Shown here: piece after piece, positions 8,593-20,413 of the stretch | Numbering within the stretch: position 1 is the first letter of the stretch | Layout: each line of letters starts with the position of its first letter | Assembly: GCF_014268755.2 (NCBI RefSeq) | Contig: NZ_CP077093.1 | Span: 4,142,001 to 4,206,000, forward strand | Length of the DNA: 64,000 bases | Direction of reading: 5' to 3' | DNA from: Pseudomonas vanderleydeniana | Lineage (GTDB): Bacteria; Pseudomonadota; Gammaproteobacteria; Pseudomonadales; Pseudomonadaceae | Translations under genes and position numbers: made by a program | Notes under the pieces: generated by a model | Database searches by the model: none | Told to the model about the DNA's origin: nothing | The model's input: only the letters and a program-made list of their open reading frames with translations

Positions 8593-8621
8593 GCAGGATT
8601 ACCTCGAAGATGAAGAAGCTG

Positions 8622-9026
8622 TCAGATGCAGGAGAACAGATGGGACTCGGCCACCTGCTTGCCGTGGTCGTTGACCAGCACCGCACCGACGTCACTGCCT
8701 GAGCCGGATTGCACCAGGTGGTATTGCTTGCCGGCCTTGAACTGGTCGTACTCGACATGCCCGGTGCATTCCGGCTGGTCGAGGTCACCGTTGGCGCCCT
8801 GGATCAGGGTCACTTCCAGGTCGTGCTTGCCCGGCTGCACTTCGAAGTAACGACCGTCGTCCACGCGCTTGCCGTCCACACGCTCGGCCATCAGGTTGTC
8901 GCTCGACTGGCCCTGCATGCCGATCCAGGCCTCACTGGGGTCTGCCTTGGGCACGGGGCCGGCACAGGCCGAAAGCAGGCAAACCAGGCCAAGGGTCGGG
9001 ATCAACATCAGCGGTTTCAGGTTCAT
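8622..9026 (-). CDS. Putative lipoprotein, copy 1 of a tandem pair
   Basis: A 134-residue lipoprotein precursor (MNLKPLMLIPTLGLVCLLSAC) with the same architecture as its downstream neighbour 8182-8592, from which it is separated by 29 bases. The two are probably co-transcribed and arose by tandem duplication. Conserved blocks are ADP..AWIG, L.AE.VDGK, DGR.FEV.PG and DHGK.VA...F.C. The start at MNLK was chosen because it begins the signal peptide directly; an in-frame ATG lies eight codons upstream (9050). Confidence 0.8.
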   Translation of the reverse strand: MNLKPLMLIPTLGLVCLLSACAGPVPKADPSEAWIGMQGQSSDNLMAERVDGKRVDDGRYFEVQPGKHDLEVTLIQGANGDLDQPECTGHVEYDQFKAGKQYHLVQSGSGSDVGAVLVNDHGKQVAESHLFSCI

Positions 9027-9246
9027 CGTATGAATTCCTCTCACATTCATCTGTGGTTTCGGCGGTTAGGCTCGCCGTCAAATCGACATCAAGAGTGGCG
9101 AGGCAGAGCGGTTTAGACAAATGAATGGAAATGAAGGGAATTTCAGTTCTTATCTAAAAGATCCTTCATGTTGGTGAAAGCCAAACGTTAAGTTCCAGCG
9201 GCAAGACTGCCGGGGTTTGCAATTCCACTCTCCGGAGGTCCAAGGC

Positions 9247-12200
9247 ATGCTAGGGCTGGTAAAGACCGCACTGCTCAAGCCGTACACGTTCATCGTGTTG
9301 GCGATTTTCATCTGCATCATCGGGCCGCTCGCGGCCCTGCGTACGCCCACTGACGTGTTTCCCGATATCGGCATCCCGGTGGTTGCGGTGGTCTGGCAAT
9401 ACAACGGCCTGTCGCCCGACGACATGGCCGGCCGAGTGATCTACACCTACGAGCGCTCGCTGAGTACCACGGTCAACGACATCGAACACATCGAGTCGCA
9501 ATCGTTGCCCGGCATGGGCATCGTCAAGATCTTCTTCCAGCCGGGCGTCGATATCCGTACCGCCAACGCCCAGGTGACGGCGGTTTCGCAGACCGTACTG
9601 AAACAGATGCCGCCCGGTATCACCCCGCCACTGATCCTCAACTACAACGCCTCGACAGTGCCGATCCTGCAGATGGCGTTCTCCAGTCCCACGCTGTCGG
9701 AAGCCAGGATCCGCGACCTGGTGCAGAACAACATCCGCCTGCCACTGACCGCCGTGCCCGGGCTGGCCCTGCCGACCCCGATGGGTGGCAAGCAGCGCCA
9801 GATCACCCTTGACCTCGATCCCCAGGCACTGGCCGCCAAGGGGCTGTCGGCACAGGACGTGGGTAACGCCCTGGCGGCGCAGAACCAGATCATCCCGGTG
9901 GGTACCGCCAAACTCGGCCCCTACGAATACACCGTGCTGCTCAACAACAGCCCGAAGGTGATCGATGAACTCAACGACCTGCCGATCAAGACCGTCGACG
10001 GTGCGCTGATCACCATCGGCCAGGTGGCCCACGTGCGTGACGGCTCGCCGCCACAGACCAACATCGTGCGGGTCGACGGCCGGCGTGCGGTGCTGATGCC
10101 GGCGATGAAGAACGGCAATATCTCCACCCTGTCGATCGTCGATGGCATCCGCAGCATGCTGCCGCTGATCAACGAGACCCTGCCGCCAGAGCTCAAGACC
10201 TCGCTGCTGGGCGATGCCTCGGTGTTCGTGAAGGAGTCGGTGGGCAGCGTGGCCCGTGAAGGCATCATTGCCGCCCTGTTGACCAGCGCGATGATCCTGC
10301 TGTTCCTCGGCAGCTGGCGCTCGACCCTGATCATCGCCGCGTCGATCCCGCTGGCGGTGCTCTCGGCCATCGCCCTGCTGGCCGCCACCGGCCAGACCCT
10401 CAACGTGATGACCCTTGGCGGGCTGGCGCTGGCGGTGGGGATCCTGGTGGACGATGCGACGGTGACGATCGAGAACATCAACTGGCACCTGGAACAGGGC
10501 AAGGCGGTGAAGACAGCGATTCTCGACGGTGCCAAACAGATCGTCGGCCCGGCCTTCGTCTCGCTGCTGTGCATCTGCATCGTGTTCGTCCCGATGTTCA
10601 TGCTGCAGGGCATCGCCGGCTATCTGTTCCGGCCGATGGCCCTGGCGGTGATCTTCGCCATGGCCAGCTCGTTCATCCTCTCGCGGACCCTGGTGCCGAC
10701 CCTGGCGATGTTCCTGCTCAAGCCGCACGTTCTCGAAGGCGGTGCCGGGCACCATCCCGAAGACGACTTCATCAACCACCACGAAGGCGACCAGCACGGC
10801 CGCCAACGCAATGCGCTGCTACAAGGGCTGCTGAACTTCCAGCAAGGCTTCGAGCGCGGTTTCTCTGCGGTACGCGACACCTACCATGGCCTGCTGACCC
10901 TCGCCCTGGGCTGCCGTCGACGCTTCCTGCTCGGTTTCCTTGGCTGCGTGCTGGCGTCCTTCGCCCTGCTGCCAAGCCTGGGCGAGGACTTCTTCCCGGC
11001 CACCGACGCCGGCGCCCTGGCCATGCATGTGCGCCTGCCACTGGGCTCGCGGATCGAGGAAAGCGCCGCGGCCTTCGACCGTATCGAGGCACGCATTCGC
11101 GAGATCATTCCGCCCGAGGAGCTGAACAACATCGTCGACAACATCGGCATCCCGCTGAGCGGTATCGACATGGCCTACAGCGCCAGCGGCACCATCGGAC
11201 CACAGGACGGCGATATCCAGGTAACGCTCAAACCGGGCCACAAGCCAACGGCCGACTACGTGAAGCAACTGCGTAGCGCGCTGCCGGAAAGTTTCCCTGG
11301 CAGCCACTTCGCCTTCCTGCCGGCCGACATCAGCAGCCAGATCCTCAACTTCGGCTCCCCGGCCCCATTGGACGTGAAGATCTCCGGACGCAGTGCCGAG
11401 GAGAACCGCAAGTTCGCCGTGGAGCTGCAGCGTCGCCTGCAGCATGTACCGGGCATCGCCGACCTGCGCATCCAGCAGTCCGAGGGCTATCCGTCGCTGC
11501 AGGTGAACGTCGACCGGATGCGGGCCAAGGGCCTGGGTATCACCGAGCGTGACGTCACCAACAGCATGGTCGCCTCACTGGCCGGCAGCTCGCAGGTGGC
11601 CCCGACCTTCTGGCTCAACCCGGCCAACGGCGTGTCCTATGGCGTGGTCGCGGCGACCCCGCAATACCGCCTCGACAGCCTGCCATCGCTGGAAGCCCTG
11701 CCGGTGACCGGCAGCAATGGCCAGTCGCAGATCCTCGGCGGCCTGGCGACCATCAACCGGGTGCCCAGTCCGGCCGTAGTGACGCACTACAACATCCAGC
11801 CGACCCTGGACATCTATGCCAACGTCCAGGGCCGCGACCTGGGTGCGGTGGCCCATGACGTACAGAAAATCCTCGACGAGGCGGCCTCGCTGCGGCCCAA
11901 GGGTGCGGTGGTCAGCCTGCACGGCCAGATCGACGCCCTGCATGAAGCCTTCAGCGGCCTGAGCTTCGGCCTGCTCGGCGCGGTAGTGCTGATCTATCTG
12001 CTGATCGTGGTCAACTTCCAGTCCTGGATCGACCCGTTCGTGATCATCACCGCCCTGCCCGCGGCCCTGGCCGGGATCGTCTGGATGCTGTTCCTCAGCG
12101 GTACCTCGCTGTCGGTACCGGCCCTGACCGGCGCCATCCTGTGCATGGGCGTGGCCACCGCCAACTCGATCCTGGTGGTGAGCTTCTGCCGCGAACGCCT

Positions 12201-12468
12201 GGCCGAACACGGCGATGCCCTCAAGGCTGCCCTGGAGGCCGGCTACACCCGCTTCCGTCCGGTCTGCATGACCGCCCTGGCGATGATCATCGGCATGCTG
12301 CCGCTGGCCATCTCCCAGGAACAGAACGCCCCCCTCGGACGCGCCGTGATCGGCGGTCTGATCCTGGCGACCACTGCCACCCTGCTGTTCGTCCCCGTGG
12401 TGTTCAGCCTGGTGCATGGTCGTCAACAACCCACTCGCGCCGTAGCTGGAGAAATGACTCATGACTGA
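9247..12468 (+). CDS. RND efflux pump, inner-membrane permease subunit
   Basis: About 1073 residues with the RND layout: TM1 at residues 10-30, a large periplasmic loop, six membrane helices (about 330-540), a second TM/periplasmic half and a final helix bundle to residue 1060. The proton-relay acidic pair is present in GILVDDATVTIENI in TM4. GGAGG lies 8 bases before the ATG at 9247, which supports this start over one ten codons upstream. It is the first gene of a three-gene operon (8-base overlap with the adaptor). A His/Asp-rich insertion near residues 500-525 (GHHPEDDFINHHEGDQHG) sits just after TM6, on the cytoplasmic side, and could bind metal. Confidence 0.93.
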   Translation: MLGLVKTALLKPYTFIVLAIFICIIGPLAALRTPTDVFPDIGIPVVAVVWQYNGLSPDDMAGRVIYTYERSLSTTVNDIEHIESQSLPGMGIVKIFFQPGVDIRTANAQVTAVSQTVLKQMPPGITPPLILNYNASTVPILQMAFSSPTLSEARIRDLVQNNIRLPLTAVPGLALPTPMGGKQRQITLDLDPQALAAKGLSAQDVGNALAAQNQIIPVGTAKLGPYEYTVLLNNSPKVIDELNDLPIKTVDGALITIGQVAHVRDGSPPQTNIVRVDGRRAVLMPAMKNGNISTLSIVDGIRSMLPLINETLPPELKTSLLGDASVFVKESVGSVAREGIIAALLTSAMILLFLGSWRSTLIIAASIPLAVLSAIALLAATGQTLNVMTLGGLALAVGILVDDATVTIENINWHLEQGKAVKTAILDGAKQIVGPAFVSLLCICIVFVPMFMLQGIAGYLFRPMALAVIFAMASSFILSRTLVPTLAMFLLKPHVLEGGAGHHPEDDFINHHEGDQHGRQRNALLQGLLNFQQGFERGFSAVRDTYHGLLTLALGCRRRFLLGFLGCVLASFALLPSLGEDFFPATDAGALAMHVRLPLGSRIEESAAAFDRIEARIREIIPPEELNNIVDNIGIPLSGIDMAYSASGTIGPQDGDIQVTLKPGHKPTADYVKQLRSALPESFPGSHFAFLPADISSQILNFGSPAPLDVKISGRSAEENRKFAVELQRRLQHVPGIADLRIQQSEGYPSLQVNVDRMRAKGLGITERDVTNSMVASLAGSSQVAPTFWLNPANGVSYGVVAATPQYRLDSLPSLEALPVTGSNGQSQILGGLATINRVPSPAVVTHYNIQPTLDIYANVQGRDLGAVAHDVQKILDEAASLRPKGAVVSLHGQIDALHEAFSGLSFGLLGAVVLIYLLIVVNFQSWIDPFVIITALPAALAGIVWMLFLSGTSLSVPALTGAILCMGVATANSILVVSFCRERLAEHGDALKAALEAGYTRFRPVCMTALAMIIGMLPLAISQEQNAPLGRAVIGGLILATTATLLFVPVVFSLVHGRQQPTRAVAGEMTHD

Positions 12469-13624
12469 TCGCAAACCCTCGGGCAAACGCCTGCTCTACA
12501 TGGGCGTCGGCGGCCTGACCCTGGCAGCGCTGCTGGTGGCCAACGGGATTGCCGCGCGAACCCGCCACGAACGCGACGTCACCGCCTGGACCGAAGCCGC
12601 CGCGGTGCCGATGGTCAGCGTGTTCCAACCGACGCAGAACGCCGCCGGCGACACCCTGCGCCTGCCCGCTCGCCTCGAAGCCTGGAGCAAGGCACCGATC
12701 CATGCGCGGGTCAGTGGCTACCTCAAGGACTGGAAAAGCGATATCGGCAGCCAGGTCCAGGCCGGCCAGGTGCTGGCGCAGATCGACAGCCCGGACCTCG
12801 ACCAGCAGGTCGCCCAGGCCCACGCCCACATGCTGCAGGAGCAGGCCAACGCGCGCCTGGCGCAGACCACCGCGACCCGCTGGAAGAACCTGGTGAACAC
12901 CCATTCGGTCTCACAGCAGGAGGCCGATGAAAAGAGCTCCAACGCGGCGGCGGCGCAAGCCAATGCCCAGGCGGCCGAGGCCGACTTCGCGCGGCTGTCG
13001 GCGCTGGAAGCCTACAAGACCATCCGTGCGCCGTTCAGCGGCACCATCACTGCCCGCAATACCGACATCGGCCAGTTGGTCAAGGCCGACAGTGACAGCG
13101 ATCCGGAACTGTTCGATATCGCCGATACCCATCAGCTGCGCCTCTATGTGCCGGTCCCGCAGAACTACGCCAGCGTCATCCGGCCGGGCCTTCAGGTGCA
13201 GTTGAGCGTACCGGAACACCCCGGCAAGACCTTCAGTGCCCGCCTGGTGGGCAACTCCACCGCGGTCGACGCACGCTCTGGCACCCTGCTGGCGCAGTTC
13301 GTCGCCGACAACCCGGACAACGCGCTGCTGCCCGGCGACTACGCCGAAGCGACGATCCCGGTACCGGCCGATACCCATGGTGTGAGCATTCCCGCCAGCG
13401 CGCTGATCTTCCGGGCCAAGGGTACCCAGGTGGCGGTGCTGGACGCGCAGAAACATGTACACCTGCGTGATATCCATATCGGGCTGGACCTGGGTGAACG
13501 CCTGGTCATCGACCAGGGTCTGAAGCCTGCCGACACCGTGATCGACAACCCGCCGGACGCCCTGCGCGAAGGTGACCTGGTGAAACTCGCCGATGCCGGA
13601 GAACAGCATGCCCGCAAAGCTTAA
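12461..13624 (+). CDS. RND efflux periplasmic adaptor (membrane fusion protein)
   Basis: A 387-residue adaptor with an N-terminal anchor helix (LLYMGVGGLTLAALLVANGI) and no lipobox. It has a split biotinyl-lipoyl domain (ARVSGYLKDWKSDIGSQVQAGQVLAQID and IRAPFSGTITARNTDIGQLV), a long alpha-helical hairpin rich in Ala/Gln, and beta-barrel and membrane-proximal domains. It bridges the pump encoded upstream to the channel encoded downstream. Its start overlaps the pump stop by 8 bases, indicating translational coupling. Confidence 0.93.
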   Translation: MTDRKPSGKRLLYMGVGGLTLAALLVANGIAARTRHERDVTAWTEAAAVPMVSVFQPTQNAAGDTLRLPARLEAWSKAPIHARVSGYLKDWKSDIGSQVQAGQVLAQIDSPDLDQQVAQAHAHMLQEQANARLAQTTATRWKNLVNTHSVSQQEADEKSSNAAAAQANAQAAEADFARLSALEAYKTIRAPFSGTITARNTDIGQLVKADSDSDPELFDIADTHQLRLYVPVPQNYASVIRPGLQVQLSVPEHPGKTFSARLVGNSTAVDARSGTLLAQFVADNPDNALLPGDYAEATIPVPADTHGVSIPASALIFRAKGTQVAVLDAQKHVHLRDIHIGLDLGERLVIDQGLKPADTVIDNPPDALREGDLVKLADAGEQHARKA

Positions 13625-15035
13625 ACTCGCTGCCTGCCTGCTCCTGGTCGCCGGGCTGCAGGGCTGCTCGCTGGCCCCGACCTACAAGGTCCCGCAGATC
13701 GACCTGCCGGCCCGGTATCGCGAACAGACCAGCGATGGCCCCTGGCACCTGGCCAACCCGGGCAACGCGTTGTCCACCCAGTGGTGGCTGCTGTTCCAGG
13801 ACGAGCACCTGAACGACCTGCAGCAACGCCTGCTCAAGGCCAACCCGGATCTCGCCGCGGCGCTGGCCCACTATGATGGTGCCCAGGCCTACGCCAGCCA
13901 ACTGCATGCCGGACTGTTCCCGCAGATCACAGCCAGCGCGCAGCCCGAACGCCAGCGCCAATCGGACAACCGCCCGCTGCGCGGCAGCACCCAGCCTTCG
14001 GCGTACAACAGCAACACTGCCGGTTTCGCGCTGAACTTCGACCTCGACCTGTGGGGCCGCATCCGCAACCAGGTCGCGGCCGGCGACGCCCAGGTCCAGG
14101 CCTCGGGCGACGACCTGGCGGTGGCCCGGCTGAGCCTGCAACAGCAACTGGCAAGCCTGTACATCCAGCTCAACGGCCTGGATGCCCAGAGCAGGATCCT
14201 CTCCAGCTCGCTGGACGACTACAGCCAGGCGCTGCAACTGACCCGTGACCGCTACGAAGGCAAGATCGCCTCGGAACTCGACCTGACCCGTGCCCAGAGC
14301 CAGTTGGCCGAAGCCGAAGCGCAACTGGACGAAGTGCGTGGCCAACGCAACCTCGCCGAACATGCGATCGCCGAACTGATTGGTGAACCGGCGAGCGACT
14401 TCCAGCTGGCACCGACGCCCCAGATCCTGTCGATCCCGCCGGTACCAGGCGCCTTGCCGAGCAACCTGCTGCAACGCCGGGCGGACATCGCTGCTGCCGA
14501 ACGGCGGGTATTTGCCGCCAATGCCGGGATCGGCGTGGCCAAGGCCGCGTGGTACCCCGACTTCAGCCTGACCGGCCTGGTCGGTGGCCAGACCCAGGGC
14601 GTCGGCAACCTGCTGTCGGCGGGTAACCGCTACTGGGCGCTGGGGCCGCTGGTCAACCTGCCGATCTTCGATGGCGGTCGCATCAGCGCTCAGGAGAAAC
14701 AGGCCAAGGCCGAGTTCGAGCAAGCCTCTGCCCAATACCGCAGTCACGTGTTGCGGGCGGTGCGGGAGGTCGAGGACAACCTGGCGCAACTGCGTGACCT
14801 GCAACAGGAGGCCCGTGATGAGCAGGCTGCGGTCAATGCCGCACAGCACACCCAGACCCTGGCGATGAACAGCTACCAGGCTGGTGCCGTGAACTACCTG
14901 GATGTGGTGACCGCACAGACCGCCGCCCTGCAGGCGCAACGCCAGTTGCAGGCGCTGCAGACCCGGCAGTTGCAGGCCAGTGTCGGCTTGATGGTGGCGT
15001 TGGGGGGTGGCTGGAGTCCGCAGGGCCAGGGCTGA
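13608..15035 (+). CDS. Outer-membrane efflux channel lipoprotein (NodT/OprM family)
   Basis: About 475 residues. The N-terminus MPAKLKLAACLLLVAGLQGC is a lipoprotein signal with lipobox LQGC, followed by SLAPTYKVP as in OprM-like proteins. Two repeated alpha-helical coiled-coil halves (OEP domains) follow. The start at 13608 was preferred over 13593 because GGAG lies 8 bases before it and the signal peptide begins there. It overlaps the adaptor gene by 17 bases and completes the tripartite pump. The gene order pump-adaptor-channel differs from the more usual adaptor-pump-channel. Confidence 0.92.
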   Translation: MPAKLKLAACLLLVAGLQGCSLAPTYKVPQIDLPARYREQTSDGPWHLANPGNALSTQWWLLFQDEHLNDLQQRLLKANPDLAAALAHYDGAQAYASQLHAGLFPQITASAQPERQRQSDNRPLRGSTQPSAYNSNTAGFALNFDLDLWGRIRNQVAAGDAQVQASGDDLAVARLSLQQQLASLYIQLNGLDAQSRILSSSLDDYSQALQLTRDRYEGKIASELDLTRAQSQLAEAEAQLDEVRGQRNLAEHAIAELIGEPASDFQLAPTPQILSIPPVPGALPSNLLQRRADIAAAERRVFAANAGIGVAKAAWYPDFSLTGLVGGQTQGVGNLLSAGNRYWALGPLVNLPIFDGGRISAQEKQAKAEFEQASAQYRSHVLRAVREVEDNLAQLRDLQQEARDEQAAVNAAQHTQTLAMNSYQAGAVNYLDVVTAQTAALQAQRQLQALQTRQLQASVGLMVALGGGWSPQGQG

Positions 15036-15047
15036 TATCGAAGCGAC

Positions 15048-15172
15048 CGATCGTTCCCCGGAGCTATGCGTCCGCCCTGGCGACGCAGAGCGTCACAGGC
15101 TGCGTTCCCACGCAGAGCGTGGGAACGATCGGGGAGGATGTACCTGTGGGAGCTGGCTTGCCGGCTCTCACA
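15048..15172. repeat. Cluster of short inverted repeats (GTTCCCACGC type) plus a REP hairpin
   Basis: Downstream of the efflux operon there are: CGATCGTTCCCC (15048-15059) matched in inverse by GGGAACGATCGGGG (15121-15134); a hairpin GACGCAGAGCGTC (15082-15094); a hairpin with 11-base arms CGTTCCCACGC/GCGTGGGAACG (15103-15127); and a separate REP-like hairpin GTGGGAGC...GGCTCTCAC (15145-15172). The GTTCCCACGC repeat recurs in many Pseudomonas genomes. It lies between convergent genes and may also act as a transcription barrier. Confidence 0.75.
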
Positions 15173-15194
15173 AGGGACAGGCCGCGTTGTGCCT

Positions 15195-16478
15195 TCAGGC
15201 CGCCAGCCTGCGCTTGGCTACCGCTTCGGAAGCCGCCAGCATCGCCCGCAGCAGTACCGCACAGCCGGCCGCCAAGTCCTTGGGATCGGCGTTTTCGATT
15301 TCGTTGTGGCTGATGCCACCTTCGCAGGGCACGAAGATCATCCCGGCCGGACCCAGTTCGGCGAGGAAGATCGCGTCATGCCCCGCGCCGCTGACGATGT
15401 CCATGTGGGACAGGCCCAACCCCGCCGCAGCGTCACGCACCGCCTCGACGCACCCCTGGTCGAAGTACAGCGGCGGAAAGTCCGCAGTCGGGGTCAGCTC
15501 GAAACTCAGGCCGTGTTCTTCGCAAGTGCTGTCGATCACCTGCTTCACTTCGGCAATCATCGAATCCAGGCGCGCAGGCTCCAGGTGCCGGAAATCCAGG
15601 GTCATGCGCACCTCGCCAGGGATCACGTTGCGCGACCCCGGATAGGCCTGCAGGCAACCGACCGTGCCGCAGGCATGCGGCTGGTGACCAAGGGCTGCAC
15701 GGTTGACCGCCGCCACCACCGCCGCTGCGCCGACCAGGGCGTCCTTGCGCAGGTGCATCGGCGTCGGGCCGGCGTGGGCCTCGACGCCCTTGAGCTTGAG
15801 GTCGAACCACTTCTGCCCCAGTGCCCCGAGCACGACGCCAATGGTCTTGCGCTCGTCCTCGAGGATCGGCCCCTGTTCGATGTGCGCCTCGAAATAGGCA
15901 CCCACCGCATGACCGCTGACCGGGCGCGGGCCGGCGTAGCCGATGGCATTGAGTGCATGGCCGACAGTGATGCCCTCGGCATCGGTCTTGGCCAGGGTGT
16001 CCTCCAGCGTGAATTTTTCCGCGAACACGCCAGAGCCCATCATGCAGGGGGGAAAACGCGAGCCCTCTTCGTTGGTCCAGACCACCACTTCCAGCGGCGC
16101 CTCGGTTTCGATACCCAGGTCATTGAGGGTACGCAGCACCTCGACACCAGCCAGCACGCCGAAACAGCCATCGAACTTGCCGCCAGTGGGCTGGGTGTCG
16201 ATATGGCTGCCGGTCATCACCGGCGGTAAGTCGGGATTGCGGCCGGGACGGCGGGCGAAGATGTTGCCGATGGCGTCGATGCTCACGCTGCAACCGGCCT
16301 CCTCGCACCAGCGTACGAAGGTGTCGCGGGCCTGGCGGTCGAGGTCGGTCAGGGCCAGGCGACAGACGCCGCCCTTGACCGTGGCTCCCAGCCTGGCCAA
16401 CTCCATGAGTGACTGCCATAGCCGCTCGCTGTTGACGTGCTGATGGTCGGACTGCAGAACATTGCTCAATGCGTTCAT
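15195..16478 (-). CDS. Zn-dependent hydantoinase/carbamoylase amidase (probable N-carbamoyl-beta-alanine amidohydrolase)
   Basis: A 427-residue M20-family amidase. Metal-binding elements are visible: TGSHIDTQPTGGKFDGCFG near residue 90, the acidic TNEEGSRFPP near 135, and the dimerisation-domain HAGPTPM around 235. Enzymes of this class hydrolyse N-carbamoyl-beta-alanine, allantoate or N-carbamoyl amino acids. The neighbouring permease, dihydropyrimidinase and PreTA point to the last step of reductive pyrimidine degradation (beta-alanine or beta-aminoisobutyrate plus CO2 and ammonia). It follows the NCS1 gene on the same strand after 155 bases. Confidence 0.88.
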   Translation of the reverse strand: MNALSNVLQSDHQHVNSERLWQSLMELARLGATVKGGVCRLALTDLDRQARDTFVRWCEEAGCSVSIDAIGNIFARRPGRNPDLPPVMTGSHIDTQPTGGKFDGCFGVLAGVEVLRTLNDLGIETEAPLEVVVWTNEEGSRFPPCMMGSGVFAEKFTLEDTLAKTDAEGITVGHALNAIGYAGPRPVSGHAVGAYFEAHIEQGPILEDERKTIGVVLGALGQKWFDLKLKGVEAHAGPTPMHLRKDALVGAAAVVAAVNRAALGHQPHACGTVGCLQAYPGSRNVIPGEVRMTLDFRHLEPARLDSMIAEVKQVIDSTCEEHGLSFELTPTADFPPLYFDQGCVEAVRDAAAGLGLSHMDIVSGAGHDAIFLAELGPAGMIFVPCEGGISHNEIENADPKDLAAGCAVLLRAMLAASEAVAKRRLAA

Positions 16479-16633
16479 GATGATCTCCTCAGTCAGTTCC
16501 TTGTTGTTCGCTCAGCTCGCCATGACGGACCGCGCGCTGCCCCGGTGGCGAGGGCGCTCGCCCCCGCTCGACCGCAAAGCGGTCGCAAAACCCGCACAGA
16601 CGCTCGGCCTGACACAGCGCGGCCACTGCCCCC

Positions 16634-18124
16634 TCATACCGAAGGCTTGGCCGCCACCACCGTCTTGCCACTGCCCAGTCGGCACAATCCGTAATACAGC
16701 ACGCCACCCAGCGCCGAGCCGGTGAACCAGCCATAGTCGTAGAACCAGCTGAAAGCGCTGCTGCCCAGGGACATCAGGGTCAGCACCACCGGCAGGCCGA
16801 AGGCGATGAAGCCGTTCCAGTTCCAGGCCGGGTACACGTCGTCGCGGTACAGCCCGGGCAGGTCCAGGCGCTGCTGGCGGATCACGAAGTAGTCCACCAC
16901 CATGATCCCGGCGATCGGTCCGAGCAGGCTGGAGTAGCCCAGCAGCCAGTTGGAGTACACGGTTTCCAGGCTCACGTCCGAGACCAGCCAGCCGAGTTTC
17001 TTGAGCAACTCATGGCCCATCAGCAACAGCCCCACTACACCGGTCAGCAGCACGGCGGTGGTGCGATCGATCAGCTTGGGCGCGATGTTCTGGAAGTCGT
17101 TGGTCGGCGAGACGATGTTCGCAGCCGTGTTGGTCGACAGCGTGGCGATGATGATCAGCGCCATGGCAAGGGCGACCCACACCGGGCTTTGGATATGCCC
17201 GATCAGGCTGACCGGGTCGGACACCGTCTGCCCCACCAGCGACGCCGAGGCGGCGGTCATCACCACGCCCAGGGAGGCAAACAGGAACATGGTCAGCGGA
17301 AGGCCGAAGATCTGCCCGAGAATCTGGTCCTTCTGGCTGCGGGCGTAACGGCTGAAGTCGGGAATGTTCAGCGACAAGGTGGCCCAGAACCCGACCATCG
17401 CGGTCAGCCCGGCGAAGAAGTAGCCGTAGACACTTGCCCCTTCGGGTCGCTTGGGCGGCTGGGCCAGCAGTTCAGTCAGCGAGATGTGTGGCAAGGCCCA
17501 GGTCAGCAGACCCAGGCCAACCAGCACCAGCAACGGCGCCGAGAGGGTTTCCAGGCGCTTGATCGACTCTGCCCCGCGCAGCACCACCCACAGGTTCAGC
17601 GACCAGAAGATCAGGAAGCCGATCACCTCGCCGGTCCCCCCGAGGGCCTTCCAGCCGGAGAAGATCGAACCGAGGAACAGGTGGATCGCCAGTCCGCCGA
17701 ACAGCGTCTGGATACCGAACCAGCCACAGGCTACCAGGGCCCGGATCAGGCACGGCACGTTGGAGCCGAGGATGCCGAAGGACGGTCGCAGCAGCACCGG
17801 GAATGGAATGCCGTATTTCGTGCCGGCGAAGGCGTTGAGGGTCAGAGGGATCAATACCACGATGTTGGCCAACAGGATCGCCAGCAGCGCTTCGCCCACC
17901 GTCAAGCCGAAGTAGGCAGTGAGCACGCCGCCCAGGGTGTAGGTCGGCACGCAGATGGACATGCCGACCCACAGCGCAGTGATGTGCCACTTGTTCCAGG
18001 TGCGCTCGCGAACCTGGGTCGGTGCGATATCGTGGTTGTAACGGGGACTGTCGAGGACATCGTTGCCGGCTTGCAGCTCGTACAAGCCATCACGCTCGGT
18101 CACTTGCGATCTGTTCTGTTGCAT
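16634..18124 (-). CDS. NCS1 family nucleobase/allantoin:cation symporter
   Basis: About 496 residues and 12 hydrophobic segments. NCS1 features are the N-terminal DVLDSPRYNHDIAPTQVRERTWNKWH before TM1, GLTVGEALLAILLANIVVLI in TM2 and the FAGTKYGIPFPVLLRPSFGI loop. The start at MQQNRS (18124) has GGAG about 7 bases upstream; the long open extension upstream is Cys-rich and rejected. It likely imports uracil, thymine, dihydropyrimidine or a hydantoin for the cluster, and it is divergent from the dihydropyrimidinase gene. Confidence 0.9.
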   Translation of the reverse strand: MQQNRSQVTERDGLYELQAGNDVLDSPRYNHDIAPTQVRERTWNKWHITALWVGMSICVPTYTLGGVLTAYFGLTVGEALLAILLANIVVLIPLTLNAFAGTKYGIPFPVLLRPSFGILGSNVPCLIRALVACGWFGIQTLFGGLAIHLFLGSIFSGWKALGGTGEVIGFLIFWSLNLWVVLRGAESIKRLETLSAPLLVLVGLGLLTWALPHISLTELLAQPPKRPEGASVYGYFFAGLTAMVGFWATLSLNIPDFSRYARSQKDQILGQIFGLPLTMFLFASLGVVMTAASASLVGQTVSDPVSLIGHIQSPVWVALAMALIIIATLSTNTAANIVSPTNDFQNIAPKLIDRTTAVLLTGVVGLLLMGHELLKKLGWLVSDVSLETVYSNWLLGYSSLLGPIAGIMVVDYFVIRQQRLDLPGLYRDDVYPAWNWNGFIAFGLPVVLTLMSLGSSAFSWFYDYGWFTGSALGGVLYYGLCRLGSGKTVVAAKPSV

Positions 18125-20215
<2,091 letters not shown>

Positions 20216-20241
20216 GTGCAGCGGAGTCAGTAAGGGCCTCT

Positions 20242-20335
20242 TCGCGGGCAAGCCCTGCTCCTACAGATTTGTGTCGTTCACATGACCCGAATTCGACACG
20301 GCCTTTGTCGGAGCAGGGCTTGGTGGGACGCCGCG
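20242..20335. repeat. REP doublet (imperfect) between hydA and preT
   Basis: CGCGGGCAAGCCCTGCTCCTACA (20243-20265) is answered in inverse orientation by GTCGGAGCAGGGCTTGGTGGG and CCGCG (20307-20335). The arms match imperfectly, so this is a decayed copy of the REP type at 4893-4991. It interrupts an otherwise co-oriented gene set and may dampen read-through or stabilise the hydA transcript. Confidence 0.7.
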
Positions 20336-20413
20336 AACAGAGCCCGTATGACCAACCCGAGAATAAAACCAATGCCCACAGAGGCAGCCCATAAAAATCG
20401 TGAGGCCTTCACC

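Noticed and set aside
9250..10806. A 518-codon reverse-strand frame inside the RND pump gene
   Set aside because: His/Arg/Gln-rich low-complexity translation typical of shadow frames; the forward strand encodes a conserved RND protein.
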